Below, in pieces: positions 27,233 to 35,997 of a stretch of 64,000 nucleotides of DNA. The stretch comes from Klebsiella planticola ATCC 33531 (GTDB lineage: Bacteria > Pseudomonadota > Gammaproteobacteria > Enterobacterales > Enterobacteriaceae), in assembly GCF_000735435.1 (NCBI RefSeq), contig NZ_JMPP01000014.1, positions 372,001-436,000 on the forward strand, in the 5' to 3' direction. The notes under the pieces were generated by a model that made no database searches, was not told where the DNA came from, and saw nothing but the letters and a program-made list of their open reading frames with translations. How positions within the stretch are numbered: the first letter of the stretch is position 1; the number at the start of each line of letters is the position of its first letter. The position numbers were made by a program, and so were the translations under genes.

Positions 27233-28303
27233 ATGGCAGGTTTAAAACTACAGGCTGTAACCAAAAGCTGGGATGGCAAAACCCAGGTGATTCAACCGCT
27301 GACGCTGGACGTCGCGGATGGGGAATTTATCGTCATGGTCGGACCGTCCGGCTGCGGGAAATCAACGCTGCTGCGCATGGTCGCCGGGCTTGAACGCGTG
27401 ACCAGCGGCGATATCTGGATTAACCGCCAGCGTGTGACCGAGATGGAACCGAAGGATCGCGGGATCGCGATGGTGTTTCAGAACTACGCGCTTTACCCGC
27501 ACATGAGCGTGGAAGAGAACATGGCCTGGGGGCTAAAAATACGCGGTATGGGCAAAGGCCTGATCGCCGAACGGGTGCAGGAAGCGGCGCGCATTCTGGA
27601 GCTGGACGGGCTACTCAAGCGCCGCCCGCGCGAGCTCTCCGGCGGTCAGCGCCAGCGTGTGGCGATGGGCCGCGCCATCGTGCGCGACCCGGCGGTATTT
27701 CTGTTTGATGAACCGCTATCGAACCTCGATGCCAAGCTGCGCGTCCAGATGCGTCTTGAACTTCAGCAGCTGCATCGTCGTCTGAAAACCACCTCGTTGT
27801 ACGTCACGCATGACCAGGTGGAAGCGATGACGCTTGCCCAGCGGGTGATGGTCATGAATAAAGGTATTGCCGAACAAATTGGCACCCCCGTCGAGGTGTA
27901 CGAGAAACCGGCCAGCCGCTTTGTGGCGAGCTTTATTGGCAGTCCGGCGATGAACCTGCTGGACGGGCGCATCAGCGAAGATGGTCGTCGTTTTGAACTG
28001 GAAGGCGGCCTGCGTTTACCGATGAATGGCGAGCATCGCCGCCATGCCGGGCGTAAGATGACGTTAGGTATCCGCCCCGAGCATTTTGCATTAAGCTCCC
28101 AGGCGGAAGGTGGCGTACCGCTGGTGATGGATACGCTGGAAATTTTAGGTGCCGATAACCTTGCCCACGGTCGCTGGGGCGAGCAGAAACTGGTGGTCAG
28201 GCTGCCGCATCAGCAGCGTCCGTCAGCAGGCAGCACGCTGTGGCTGCATCTGCCCGAGGATCATCTGCACCTCTTTGATGGTGAAACAGGACAACGCGCA
28301 TGA
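27233..28303 (+). CDS. ugpC: Glycerol-3-phosphate ABC ATPase UgpC
   Basis: A 356-residue MalK-family ATPase: Walker [10 protein letters not shown], signature [13 protein letters not shown], Walker [13 protein letters not shown], then a C-terminal TOBE-type regulatory domain (~residues 240-356). The start is ATG at 27233 ([11 protein letters not shown]), as in E. coli; an ATG-less extension upstream overlaps ugpE and is not used. It overlaps ugpQ by 4 bp. Confidence 0.96.
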   Translation: MAGLKLQAVTKSWDGKTQVIQPLTLDVADGEFIVMVGPSGCGKSTLLRMVAGLERVTSGDIWINRQRVTEMEPKDRGIAMVFQNYALYPHMSVEENMAWGLKIRGMGKGLIAERVQEAARILELDGLLKRRPRELSGGQRQRVAMGRAIVRDPAVFLFDEPLSNLDAKLRVQMRLELQQLHRRLKTTSLYVTHDQVEAMTLAQRVMVMNKGIAEQIGTPVEVYEKPASRFVASFIGSPAMNLLDGRISEDGRRFELEGGLRLPMNGEHRRHAGRKMTLGIRPEHFALSSQAEGGVPLVMDTLEILGADNLAHGRWGEQKLVVRLPHQQRPSAGSTLWLHLPEDHLHLFDGETGQRA

Positions 28304-29040
28304 GTCACTGGCCTTATCCTCACATCGTCGCCCATCGTGGCGGCGGGAAACTGGCGCCGGAAAACACCCTGGCGGCCATCGACGTCGGCGCCCGTTTCGG
28401 GCATACGATGATCGAGTTTGACGCCAAGCTATCGAAAGACGGACAGATTTTTTTGCTGCACGATGACCATCTCGAGCGCACCAGCAACGGCTGGGGCGTC
28501 GCCGGCGAGCTGGCCTGGAGCGAACTGCTGAAAGCCGATGCCGGAAGCTGGTATAGCCATGAATTCAAAGGCGAGCCGCTGCCGCTGCTGGCCGAGGTTG
28601 CCGAACGCTGTCGTCAGCACGGCATGATGGCGAATATCGAGATTAAACCAACGACCGGCACCGGGCCGCTCACCGGGAAAGCGGTGGCGCTGGCGGCCCG
28701 TGAGCTGTGGCAGGGGATGACGCCGCCGCTGCTCTCATCGTTTGAAATTGACGCGCTGGAGGCGGCGCAGCAGGCGGTGCCTGAGCTGCCGCGCGGGCTG
28801 CTGCTGGATGAGTGGCGCGAGGACTGGCGCGAGCTGACCACGCGCCTGGAGTGCGTTTCGATCCACCTTAACCATAAACTGCTGGATGAGTCGCGAGTGG
28901 CAAGCCTGAAGGCCGCGGGCCTGCACATCCTCGTCTATACCGTCAACAAACCCCAGCGGGCGGCTGAGCTGTTGCGCTGGGGCGTGGACTGCATTTGTAC
29001 CGATGCCATTGATGTCATCGGTCCTGACTTCCAGGCCTGA
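28300..29040 (+). CDS. ugpQ: Cytosolic glycerophosphodiester phosphodiesterase UgpQ
   Basis: A 246-residue GDPD-family enzyme that hydrolyses glycerophosphodiesters, entering via Ugp, to glycerol-3-phosphate and an alcohol. The catalytic [22 protein letters not shown] and [10 protein letters not shown] motifs and the later EIKP are intact. There is no signal peptide, in contrast with periplasmic GlpQ. Last gene of ugpBAECQ. Confidence 0.96.
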   Translation: MSHWPYPHIVAHRGGGKLAPENTLAAIDVGARFGHTMIEFDAKLSKDGQIFLLHDDHLERTSNGWGVAGELAWSELLKADAGSWYSHEFKGEPLPLLAEVAERCRQHGMMANIEIKPTTGTGPLTGKAVALAARELWQGMTPPLLSSFEIDALEAAQQAVPELPRGLLLDEWREDWRELTTRLECVSIHLNHKLLDESRVASLKAAGLHILVYTVNKPQRAAELLRWGVDCICTDAIDVIGPDFQA

Positions 29041-29058
29041 TCCACCGGCAGACGGCCG

Positions 29059-29382
29059 TTATGGCGTCGTCTGCCGTTGCAACATCCCTCCGTTGTTATT
29101 CGGCAACATCTGCTGCGACGAATTCAAATTACCGCTCTGAATGACCCGCTGCTGGTTGTTGTTGAGCTGCGTCTGGAGATGCTGTTGCTGGGCGCGTGTC
29201 TGGCTCTGCATATCCTGCTTCAGCATGCTTTGGTGCTGCTGCTGTTGCACCTGCATCTGATTTTGCATCCGCTGCTGGCTGGGGATGACGTACCCTGGAT
29301 GGTTGGGATTATTGGTGGTGTTGAGTGGCTGTGCCAGGACGCTTAGCGGCAGCAGCGCCGCCAGAAATAACAGTGCTTTCAT
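29059..29382 (-). CDS. yhhA: YhhA-like secreted Gln/Asn-rich protein (DUF2756)
   Basis: A 107-residue protein with a 17-residue signal peptide (LPLSVLA|QP) and a mature part extremely rich in Gln, Asn and Met ([18 protein letters not shown]). The position between ugpQ and ggt and the composition match E. coli YhhA, which is longer (about 146 aa), so this version is shorter in its low-complexity region. Function unknown. Divergent from ggt and convergent with ugpQ. Confidence 0.75.
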   Translation of the reverse strand: MKALLFLAALLPLSVLAQPLNTTNNPNHPGYVIPSQQRMQNQMQVQQQQHQSMLKQDMQSQTRAQQQHLQTQLNNNQQRVIQSGNLNSSQQMLPNNNGGMLQRQTTP

Positions 29383-29502
29383 GGTTCTCTCCTCCCGTGC
29401 GTGGGATCACTTAAGTGTACCTCCTTTTCGGCATAACAATGATTTTTTAGGACTTATCAACCAGGCTTAAGCGGGGAAAAAAAACACTTCAGGAGTAAGA
29501 CA

Positions 29503-31245
29503 ATGATAAACACGCGTTCCTGGCGTCAGGTGGTCATCGCTGCTTTGCTGGCCGGCGGAAGTTTTACCGTCGCCGCAAATCCCACCCCGCCGCCCGTTTC
29601 TTATGGTGTAGAAGAAGATGTCTTTCACCCGGTTCGTGCCCGGGAGGGGATGGTTGCCTCGGTGGATGCGATGGCAACCCGCGTCGGGGTGGATATTCTG
29701 CGTCAGGGCGGTAACGCCGTCGATGCCGCGGTGGCGGTGGGCTATGCGCTGGCGGTCACGCATCCACAGGCCGGTAATATTGGCGGCGGTGGATTTATGA
29801 TGCTGCGGACCAAAGACGGTAAAACGACGGCGATTGATTTTCGCGAAATGGCGCCTGAGCAGGCCACCCGGGATATGTTCCTTGACGATCAGGGCAACCC
29901 GGATAGCAAAAAATCGCTCACTTCGCATCTGGCTTCCGGTACGCCGGGCACCGTGGCGGGCTTCTCATTAGCGTTGGAAAAATACGGCACCATGCCGCTG
30001 AACAAGGTGATCCGCCCGGCGATTAAGCTGGCGGAAGAGGGCTTCACGGTGAACGATGCGTTGGCCGACGATCTGAAGACCTACGGGAGTGAAGTCATCC
30101 CCAGTCACCCGAACAGTAAAGCCATCTTCTGGAAAAACGGCGAGCCGCTGAAGAAAGGCGACAAACTGGTGCAAAAACAGCTGGGCAAAAGCCTTGAGCT
30201 GATCGCGGAGCATGGCCCGGATGCCTTTTATAAAGGGACGATTGCCGATCAGATTGCCGACGAAATGCACAAAAACGGCGGCCTGATCACCAAAGCCGAC
30301 CTTGCCGGCTACAAGGCGGTCGAGCGTACGCCGATAAGCGGCGAGTATCGCGGTTATCAGGTGTTTTCGATGCCACCGCCTTCATCCGGGGGGATCCACA
30401 TCGTACAGATCCTCAATATCCTCGAAAACTTCGACATGCATAAATATGGCTTCGGCAGTGCAGACGCCATGCAGGTCATGGCGGAAGCTGAAAAGCATGC
30501 CTATGCCGACCGCTCGGAGTATCTCGGCGATCCGGACTTTGTCAAAGTACCGTGGCAAGCGCTCACCAACAAAGCCTACGCCAAATCGATTGCTGAACAG
30601 ATTGATATCAACAAAGCCAAACCTTCGAGCCAGATTCGTCCGGGCAAACTGGCGCCGTATGAAAGTAACCAGACCACCCATTTCTCGGTGGTGGATAAAG
30701 AGGGTAACGCGGTGGCGGTCACCTATACGCTCAATACCACCTTCGGGACCGGTATTGTGGCGGGTAGCTCCGGGATACTGATGAACAACCAGATGGATGA
30801 CTTCTCGGCGAAACCTGGCGTGCCGAATGTCTATGGGCTGGTGGGCGGCGATGCCAACGCCGTCGGGCCGAAAAAACGTCCGCTGTCGTCGATGTCGCCG
30901 ACTATCGTGGTGAAAGAGGGGAAAACCTGGCTGGTGACCGGTAGTCCGGGCGGCAGCCGCATTATTACCACCGTACTGCAGATGGTGGTCAACACCATTG
31001 ATTTCGGGATGAACGTGGCGGAAGCCACCAATGCGCCGCGCTTCCATCATCAGTGGCTGCCGGATGAGCTGCGGGTGGAGAAGGGGTTTAGCCCGGATAC
31101 GCTGAAGCTGCTGGAGCAGAAAGGGCAGAAAGTGGCGCTGAAAGAGGCGATGGGCAGTACCCAGAGCATTATGGTGGGCCCGGACGGGACGCTGTATGGC
31201 GCGTCCGATCCGCGCTCGCCCGGTGATTTGACGGCGGGCTACTGA
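29503..31245 (+). CDS. ggt: Gamma-glutamyltranspeptidase Ggt
   Basis: A 580-residue periplasmic enzyme that cleaves the gamma-glutamyl bond of glutathione. The proenzyme cleaves itself before Thr391 (NQ|TTHFSVV), which becomes the N-terminal nucleophile of the small subunit; that Thr is intact at codon 391. The signal peptide is ~25 residues (SFTVAA|NP). Other conserved motifs are GGNAVDAAVAVGYALAVTHP, PLSSMSPTIV and GSPGGSRII. Same length as E. coli. A REP array follows the stop. Confidence 0.97.
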   Translation: MINTRSWRQVVIAALLAGGSFTVAANPTPPPVSYGVEEDVFHPVRAREGMVASVDAMATRVGVDILRQGGNAVDAAVAVGYALAVTHPQAGNIGGGGFMMLRTKDGKTTAIDFREMAPEQATRDMFLDDQGNPDSKKSLTSHLASGTPGTVAGFSLALEKYGTMPLNKVIRPAIKLAEEGFTVNDALADDLKTYGSEVIPSHPNSKAIFWKNGEPLKKGDKLVQKQLGKSLELIAEHGPDAFYKGTIADQIADEMHKNGGLITKADLAGYKAVERTPISGEYRGYQVFSMPPPSSGGIHIVQILNILENFDMHKYGFGSADAMQVMAEAEKHAYADRSEYLGDPDFVKVPWQALTNKAYAKSIAEQIDINKAKPSSQIRPGKLAPYESNQTTHFSVVDKEGNAVAVTYTLNTTFGTGIVAGSSGILMNNQMDDFSAKPGVPNVYGLVGGDANAVGPKKRPLSSMSPTIVVKEGKTWLVTGSPGGSRIITTVLQMVVNTIDFGMNVAEATNAPRFHHQWLPDELRVEKGFSPDTLKLLEQKGQKVALKEAMGSTQSIMVGPDGTLYGASDPRSPGDLTAGY

Positions 31246-31254
31246 TTGATTTGC

Positions 31255-31475
31255 CAGGGGCAAGCCACAGGCCCGGTAAGCTTTGCGCCGCCGGGCAAAT
31301 TCCCGATTGTCCATAATGGGGGGATTTACCGTCTCCCAGGTTCATCGCCTGGCCGGTAGCGCGGAGATTTTGGGGAACTGCGGATAACACGCCGGGCGAC
31401 GGCTGACGCCTTACCCGGCCTACAGAATGATGCACAATCACGGGCCCGGTAGGCATAGCGCCGCCGGGCAATGCT
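31255..31475. repeat. BIME with three REP palindromes between ggt and yhhY
   Basis: Three palindromes occur: GCCCGG...CCGGGC at 31271-31296, GCCGGG...CCCGGC at 31391-31419, and GCCCGG...CCGGGC at 31444-31469. The first and third are near-identical in orientation and the middle one is inverted. They separate convergent ggt and yhhY. Confidence 0.85.
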
Positions 31476-31481
31476 GAGTGG

Positions 31482-31970
31482 TTACTTGAGGCGCGCCATG
31501 AAATGCGCATCCACATACTTGCCGTTGCGCAGGGCAAATTTCCTGCCGGTTCCTTCAATTTCAAAACCGAACTTCCGGTATAGCGCCAGCGCGGATGAAT
31601 TATCGGCAAATACCGTTAGCTCGATACGTTCGATGCGCAGCCAGTTATCACACAGGTTGATCATCTCGCGCATCAGCGCGCTGCCCACTCCACGTCCGTG
31701 GAATGCTGCGTCAACGCTCATTCCGAAGGTGGCAACGTGGCTCCGGCGAGGCCGCGGCTCGACGCTGAGCATCAGGTGACCGACGACGCTATGGTCAAGA
31801 GTGGCGACCAGATGGTGGCTGTGAGGCCTGGGCTGTAGACGTTCTTGCCACATTTCCATCGAGGGGTGAGGAAGCTGTAGTGTGTCGTGATAGACCTCCG
31901 GGTGAGCCGTCAGCTGGCGTAAAGGTTCTGCATCGCGCGGTTCGGCGTGGCGTATCACTATGTCACTCAT
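31482..31970 (-). CDS. yhhY: GNAT-family N-acetyltransferase YhhY
   Basis: A 162-residue GNAT-fold enzyme, same length as E. coli YhhY, which acetylates some amino acids and their aminoacyl conjugates and contributes to resistance to certain aminoacyl-nucleotide toxins. The acetyl-CoA loop (GRGVGSALMREMI) and the C-terminal NSSALALYRKFGFEIEGTGRK are conserved. The start is ATG at 31970 (MSDIVIRHAE); the open frame extends further upstream but that part is not conserved. Divergent from ryhB. Confidence 0.93.
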   Translation of the reverse strand: MSDIVIRHAEPRDAEPLRQLTAHPEVYHDTLQLPHPSMEMWQERLQPRPHSHHLVATLDHSVVGHLMLSVEPRPRRSHVATFGMSVDAAFHGRGVGSALMREMINLCDNWLRIERIELTVFADNSSALALYRKFGFEIEGTGRKFALRNGKYVDAHFMARLK

Positions 31971-32077
31971 TCCTCTTCTCCTGTGCCGCGGCATCGCGGT
32001 CTTCATCCACTTTATTGGCCTTTTAAACATCCCTGAGTTTAAAAAATGCGTCAACGCCTAATTTTTGCAAAAAGAGG

Positions 32078-32110
32078 TAGACAAGTGCGAATGAGAATGA
32101 TTATTATTGT
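32078..32110 (+). promoter_or_regulatory. Fur-controlled promoter of ryhB
   Basis: TAGACA (-35, 32078-32083) and TATTAT (-10, 32102-32107) surround GAATGAGAATGATTATTATT, a Fur box built of repeated GAATGA/ATTATT hexamers. The layout is that of the E. coli ryhB promoter. Confidence 0.85.
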
Positions 32111-32113
32111 CCT

Positions 32114-32205
32114 GCATTCAGGGAGACCCTTGCGGAAAGCCTGAAAGCACGACATTGCTCACATTGCTTCCAGTATTACTTTAGCCAGCCAGGTGCTGGC
32201 TTTTT
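32114..32205 (+). ncRNA. ryhB: Iron-responsive small RNA RyhB
   Basis: A ~90-nt Hfq-dependent sRNA made when iron is scarce; it represses mRNAs for non-essential iron proteins. The core AAAGCACGACATTGCTCACA and TTGCTTCCAGTATTACTTT match E. coli RyhB, and the 3' end is a terminator, AGCCAGC-CAGGT-GCTGGCT with nine T residues. The 5' third differs at several bases (GCATTCAGGGAGACCC). It sits between yhhY and yhhX, its place in E. coli, on the yhhX strand. Confidence 0.95.
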
Positions 32206-32315
32206 TTTTGGGCTTTTTTGCCGGTCATTTCCACCATCTTGAATGGGTTAAGAGTTAAGTTCGTCGCCGGGGTGCGCTATGGTGAGCAGCAGAAACCTCA
32301 ACAAAGGACGGCTGT

Positions 32316-33353
32316 ATGACTCTGCACTGCGCATTTATTGGGTTTGGCAAAAGCACGACCCGCTACCATCTTCCTTATGTTCTGCACCGCAAAGACCGCT
32401 GGCGCGTCGCGCATATCTATCGCCGCAGCGCGAAGCCGCAGGAGCAGGCGCCGCAGTATTCTCATATTCATTTCACCAGCGACCTCGACGAAGTGCTCAA
32501 CGACCCGCAGGTAAAACTAGTGATCGTCTGTACCCATGCGGACAGCCATTTCGAATATGCAAAGCGGGCGCTGGAAGCAGGTAAAAATGTGCTGGTAGAA
32601 AAACCGTTTACCTCCACGCTAGCAGAGGCAAAGGCGCTCTTTGCACTGGCGAAGAGTCGGGGACTGACGGTGACGCCATACCAGAACCGCCGCTTTGATT
32701 CCTGTTTCCTGACGATGAAAAAGGTGATTGAGAGCGGCAAACTGGGTGAGATCGTGGAAGTTGAGAGCCATTTTGACCTCTATCGCCCGGTCGCAGAAAC
32801 CCAGCCCGGAGTCCCGCAGGATGGCACATTTTACGGTCTTGGCGTGCATACGCTGGATCAGCTCATCTCGCTGTTTGGCCGCCCGGACCACGTGGCTTAT
32901 GACATCCGCAGCCTGCGCAACAAAGCCAACCCGGATGACACGTTTGAAGCCCAGCTGTTCTACGGCGACCTGAAGGCCATTGTTAAAACCAGCCACCTGG
33001 TGAAGCTGGCGTACCCGAGGTTTATCGTTCACGGCCATCAAGGTTCGTTTATCAAATATGGTATCGATCGGCAGGAAACCAGCCTGAAAGCCAATATTAT
33101 GCCGGGTGAGCCAGGATTCGGCGCGGACGATACGTTTGGCCTGCTGGAGTACGTCAATGAAGCTGGTGAAACCGTGCGGGAAGAGATCCCGATTGAAACC
33201 GGCGACTATGGGCTGGTCTATGATGCGCTGTATGAAACCCTCGTTAACGGTCAGCCAAATTACGTCAAGGAATCTGACGTTCTCACGAATATGGAGATCC
33301 TCGGACGCGGATTTGAACAGCCCTCTCCGGCCACGATAACCTTAGATAAATAA
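32316..33353 (+). CDS. yhhX: Gfo/Idh/MocA-family oxidoreductase YhhX
   Basis: A 345-residue predicted NAD(P)-dependent dehydrogenase with an N-terminal Rossmann fold (FIGFGKSTTRYHLPY) and the family EKPFTSTLAEAK motif, whose lysine is catalytic in relatives. E. coli YhhX has the same length; its substrate is not established. Downstream of ryhB on the same strand, behind the sRNA terminator. Confidence 0.92.
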   Translation: MTLHCAFIGFGKSTTRYHLPYVLHRKDRWRVAHIYRRSAKPQEQAPQYSHIHFTSDLDEVLNDPQVKLVIVCTHADSHFEYAKRALEAGKNVLVEKPFTSTLAEAKALFALAKSRGLTVTPYQNRRFDSCFLTMKKVIESGKLGEIVEVESHFDLYRPVAETQPGVPQDGTFYGLGVHTLDQLISLFGRPDHVAYDIRSLRNKANPDDTFEAQLFYGDLKAIVKTSHLVKLAYPRFIVHGHQGSFIKYGIDRQETSLKANIMPGEPGFGADDTFGLLEYVNEAGETVREEIPIETGDYGLVYDALYETLVNGQPNYVKESDVLTNMEILGRGFEQPSPATITLDK

Positions 33354-33363
33354 GCCTTCCTGG

Positions 33364-33400
33364 CTCCTCTGTAATTATTCATATTTTTTGAACAGAGGAG
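33364..33400 (+). other. Inverted repeat between yhhX and yhhW
   Basis: CTCCTCTGT and ACAGAGGAG are perfect 9-bp arms around a 19-nt AT-rich loop, 10 bp after the yhhX stop. No long T run follows. It may end the yhhX message or be an operator upstream of yhhW. Confidence 0.5.
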
Positions 33401-33474
33401 TCAATTTTCACCCTCTATGATCGTGAGCAGATTGAGTCCACACTGACTCCATCGAAAACATACGGGGGTGCAAC

Positions 33475-34170
33475 ATGATCTACTTACGCAAAGCTAACGA
33501 ACGCGGCCACGCTAACCACGGCTGGCTGGATTCCTGGCATACTTTCTCTTTCGCTAACTATTATGACCCGAATTTCATGGGCTTCTCGGCACTGCGGGTT
33601 ATCAATGATGACGTGATTGATGCCGGCCAGGGCTTCGGTACCCATCCGCACAAAGATATGGAAATCCTGACCTACGTGCTGGAAGGGGCGGTTGAGCATC
33701 AGGACAGCATGGGTAACAAAGAGCAGGTTCCGGCGGGCGAGTTCCAGATCATGAGCGCAGGTACCGGGATCCGTCACTCCGAGTACAACCCAAGCGAGAC
33801 AGAAAAACTGCATCTGTACCAGATCTGGATTATGCCAGAAGAAAACGGCATCACTCCGCGCTACGAACAGCGTCGCTTTGATGCTCTGCAGGGCAAACAG
33901 CTGGTTCTGTCGCCGGATGCTCGTGACGGTTCACTGAAAGTGCACCAGGATATGGAACTGTACCGCTGGGCGCTGCTGAAAGATGAACAGTCGGTACATC
34001 AGATTGCCGCGGAACGCCGCGTGTGGATCCAGGTGGTGAAAGGCGAAGTGACGATTAACGGTACCAAAGCGACCACCAGCGATGGCCTGGCGATTTGGGA
34101 CGAGCAGGCGATTTCCGTACACGCCGACAGCGATAGCGAGATCCTGCTGTTCGATCTGCCGCCGGTCTGA
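33475..34170 (+). CDS. yhhW: Pirin-family quercetin 2,3-dioxygenase YhhW
   Basis: A 231-residue bicupin. The metal ligands known from E. coli YhhW, His57, His59, His101 and Glu103, are all present (THPHKDME and GIRHSEYN). The E. coli protein has quercetinase activity in vitro; the natural substrate is unknown. Same length. It stands alone upstream of gntR with a stem-loop after its stop. Confidence 0.94.
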   Translation: MIYLRKANERGHANHGWLDSWHTFSFANYYDPNFMGFSALRVINDDVIDAGQGFGTHPHKDMEILTYVLEGAVEHQDSMGNKEQVPAGEFQIMSAGTGIRHSEYNPSETEKLHLYQIWIMPEENGITPRYEQRRFDALQGKQLVLSPDARDGSLKVHQDMELYRWALLKDEQSVHQIAAERRVWIQVVKGEVTINGTKATTSDGLAIWDEQAISVHADSDSEILLFDLPPV

Positions 34171-34200
34171 TTCCGTTGTGCAGATGGGTAAATAAATTGC

Positions 34201-34235
34201 GCAGCCTTCCCGGATGTTTGGGAAGGTTGCGCTTT
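34201..34235 (+). terminator. Probable terminator of yhhW
   Basis: GCAGCCTTCCC pairs with GGGAAGGTTGC (11 bp, one G-T) across an 8-nt loop, followed by GCTTTG. The T tract is short, so efficiency is doubtful. Confidence 0.55.
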
Positions 34236-34284
34236 GTCCGTGATAAACTGGGAAAATGTCTCCCCCGTTATCACAGTCAGGACG

Positions 34285-35280
34285 ATGAAAAAGAAAAGAC
34301 CCGTACTGCAGGATGTAGCCGATCTTGTCGGCGTGACCAAAATGACGGTCAGTCGCTTTTTACGTAACCCGGAACAGGTTTCCGAGGCCCTGCGTGGCAA
34401 GATTGCCGCTGCACTCGATGAACTGGGTTACATTCCCAATCGTGCGCCTGATATCCTCTCTAATGCCACCAGTCGCGCTATTGGTGTGCTGCTGCCCTCG
34501 TTGACCAACCAGGTCTTCTCGGAAGTGCTGCGTGGAATTGAAAGCGTCACCGATGCCTTCGGCTACCAGACGATGCTCGCGCACTACGGCTATAAGCCGG
34601 AAATGGAAGAAAAGCGTCTCGAATCCATGCTCTCATGGAACATTGATGGCCTGATTCTCACCGAACGTACCCATACCCCTCGCACGCTGAAAATGATCGA
34701 AGTTGCCGGTATCCCGGTGGTTGAACTGATGGACAGCCAGTCGCCGTGCCTCGATATCGCCGTCGGTTTTGATAACTTTGATGCCGCACGCCAGATGACC
34801 GCAGCGATTATTGCCCGCGGCCATCGCCACGTGGCGTATCTGGGGGCGCGTCTTGATGAACGTACTATCATCAAGCAAAAGGGATATGAACAGGCGATGC
34901 GCGATGCCGGCATGACGCCGTATAGCGTGATGGTTGAACAATCTTCGTCCTATTCGTCAGGGATCGAGCTGATGCGCCAGGCGCGTCGCGAATATCCGCA
35001 GCTCGATGGGATCTTCTGTACCAACGATGACCTTGCGGTCGGTGCCGCTTTTGAGTGTCAGCGCCTGGGATTGAAAATTCCGGACGATATGGCGATCGCC
35101 GGTTTCCACGGCCATGATATTGGGCAGGTGATGGAACCGCGGCTGGCCAGCGTGCTGACCCCGCGCGAGCGAATGGGACGCATTGGAGCCGAACGGCTGC
35201 TGGCCCGCATTCGGGGTGAAGTCGTGACGCCGAAGATGTTAGATTTAGGTTTCACATTGTCACCGGGCGGATCAATTTAG
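34285..35280 (+). CDS. gntR: Gluconate repressor GntR (LacI family)
   Basis: A 331-residue LacI/GalR-family regulator, same length and very similar to E. coli GntR. The N-terminal helix-turn-helix and hinge read VLQDVADLVGVTKMTVSRFLRNP and the periplasmic-binding-protein-like core follows. It represses gntK, gntU and gntT and is released by gluconate. The start is ATG at 34285 (MKKKRPVLQ); an in-frame upstream extension is not conserved. It is followed by gntK across a CRP site and two operators. Confidence 0.96.
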   Translation: MKKKRPVLQDVADLVGVTKMTVSRFLRNPEQVSEALRGKIAAALDELGYIPNRAPDILSNATSRAIGVLLPSLTNQVFSEVLRGIESVTDAFGYQTMLAHYGYKPEMEEKRLESMLSWNIDGLILTERTHTPRTLKMIEVAGIPVVELMDSQSPCLDIAVGFDNFDAARQMTAAIIARGHRHVAYLGARLDERTIIKQKGYEQAMRDAGMTPYSVMVEQSSSYSSGIELMRQARREYPQLDGIFCTNDDLAVGAAFECQRLGLKIPDDMAIAGFHGHDIGQVMEPRLASVLTPRERMGRIGAERLLARIRGEVVTPKMLDLGFTLSPGGSI

Positions 35281-35289
35281 ACTGACAAG

Positions 35290-35305
35290 TTTGAAGTAGA
35301 TCACA
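35290..35305. promoter_or_regulatory. CRP site upstream of gntK
   Basis: TTTGA-AGTAGA-TCACA has the 5-6-5 CRP layout with one perfect half-site. It precedes the GntR operators by ~55 bp, the usual placement for cAMP-CRP activation of gntKU. Confidence 0.65.
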
Positions 35306-35359
35306 CATATTCATTTCTGGCACGAATGGTGATTGCTTATCCCTGAGTCCGGCATGACA

Positions 35360-35389
35360 ATGTTACCGATAACAGTTACCCGTAACAAT
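35360..35389. promoter_or_regulatory. Two tandem GntR operators at the gntK promoter
   Basis: ATGTTACCGATAACAG (35360-35375) and AGTTACCCGTAACAAT (35374-35389) match the GntR palindrome ATGTTACCGGTAACAT and overlap by two bases. They lie about 80-105 bp before the gntK start. Confidence 0.88.
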
Positions 35390-35466
35390 CAATCTGTATA
35401 CGAGTCTTTCACGCTGTATTCTTGCAGCCAGTACGGCTTGGTATATGTGTCCAGTGGGAGGAAGCT

Positions 35467-35997
35467 TTGAGCACGACTAACCATGATCACCACGTCTATG
35501 TCCTGATGGGCGTTTCCGGCAGTGGTAAATCCGCTGTCGCCAGCGAAGTGGCGCATCAGCTGCATGCCGCGTTTCTCGATGGTGACTTTCTGCACCCGCG
35601 TAGCAACATCAACAAGATGGCCTCCGGCGAACCGTTAAACGACGATGATCGTACACCGTGGCTGCAGGCGCTGAACGACGCCGCTTTTGCCATGCAGCGT
35701 ACAAATAAAGTCTCGCTGATCGTCTGTTCCGCTCTGAAAAAGAGCTATCGCGATATTCTTCGTAAGGGCAATCCGAATCTCTCTTTCGTCTACCTGAAAG
35801 GCGATTTCGACCTGATTGAAAGCCGTCTGAAAGCGCGTAAAGGCCATTTCTTTAAAACCCAGATGCTGGTGACCCAGTTTGAAACGCTGCAGGAACCTGG
35901 CGCAGACGAAGGCGATGTTTTAATCGTCGATATTGATCAATCGCTGGAAGGCGTGGTCGCGAGCACCATTGAGGTGATCAACAAAGGCAGTAACTAG
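35467..35997 (+). CDS. gntK: Gluconokinase GntK (thermoresistant)
   Basis: A 176-residue kinase converting gluconate to 6-phosphogluconate for the Entner-Doudoroff and pentose phosphate routes. The P-loop GVSGSGKS spans residues 15-22. The start is TTG at 35467 after GGGAGG, giving MSTTNHDHHVYVL, as E. coli gntK also uses TTG. It overlaps the gntU start by 1 bp. Confidence 0.95.
   Translation: MSTTNHDHHVYVLMGVSGSGKSAVASEVAHQLHAAFLDGDFLHPRSNINKMASGEPLNDDDRTPWLQALNDAAFAMQRTNKVSLIVCSALKKSYRDILRKGNPNLSFVYLKGDFDLIESRLKARKGHFFKTQMLVTQFETLQEPGADEGDVLIVDIDQSLEGVVASTIEVINKGSN

Noticed and set aside
31971-32054. 28-residue extension of yhhY
   Set aside because: The extra residues are not in homologues; ATG at 31970 gives the exact E. 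coli length.
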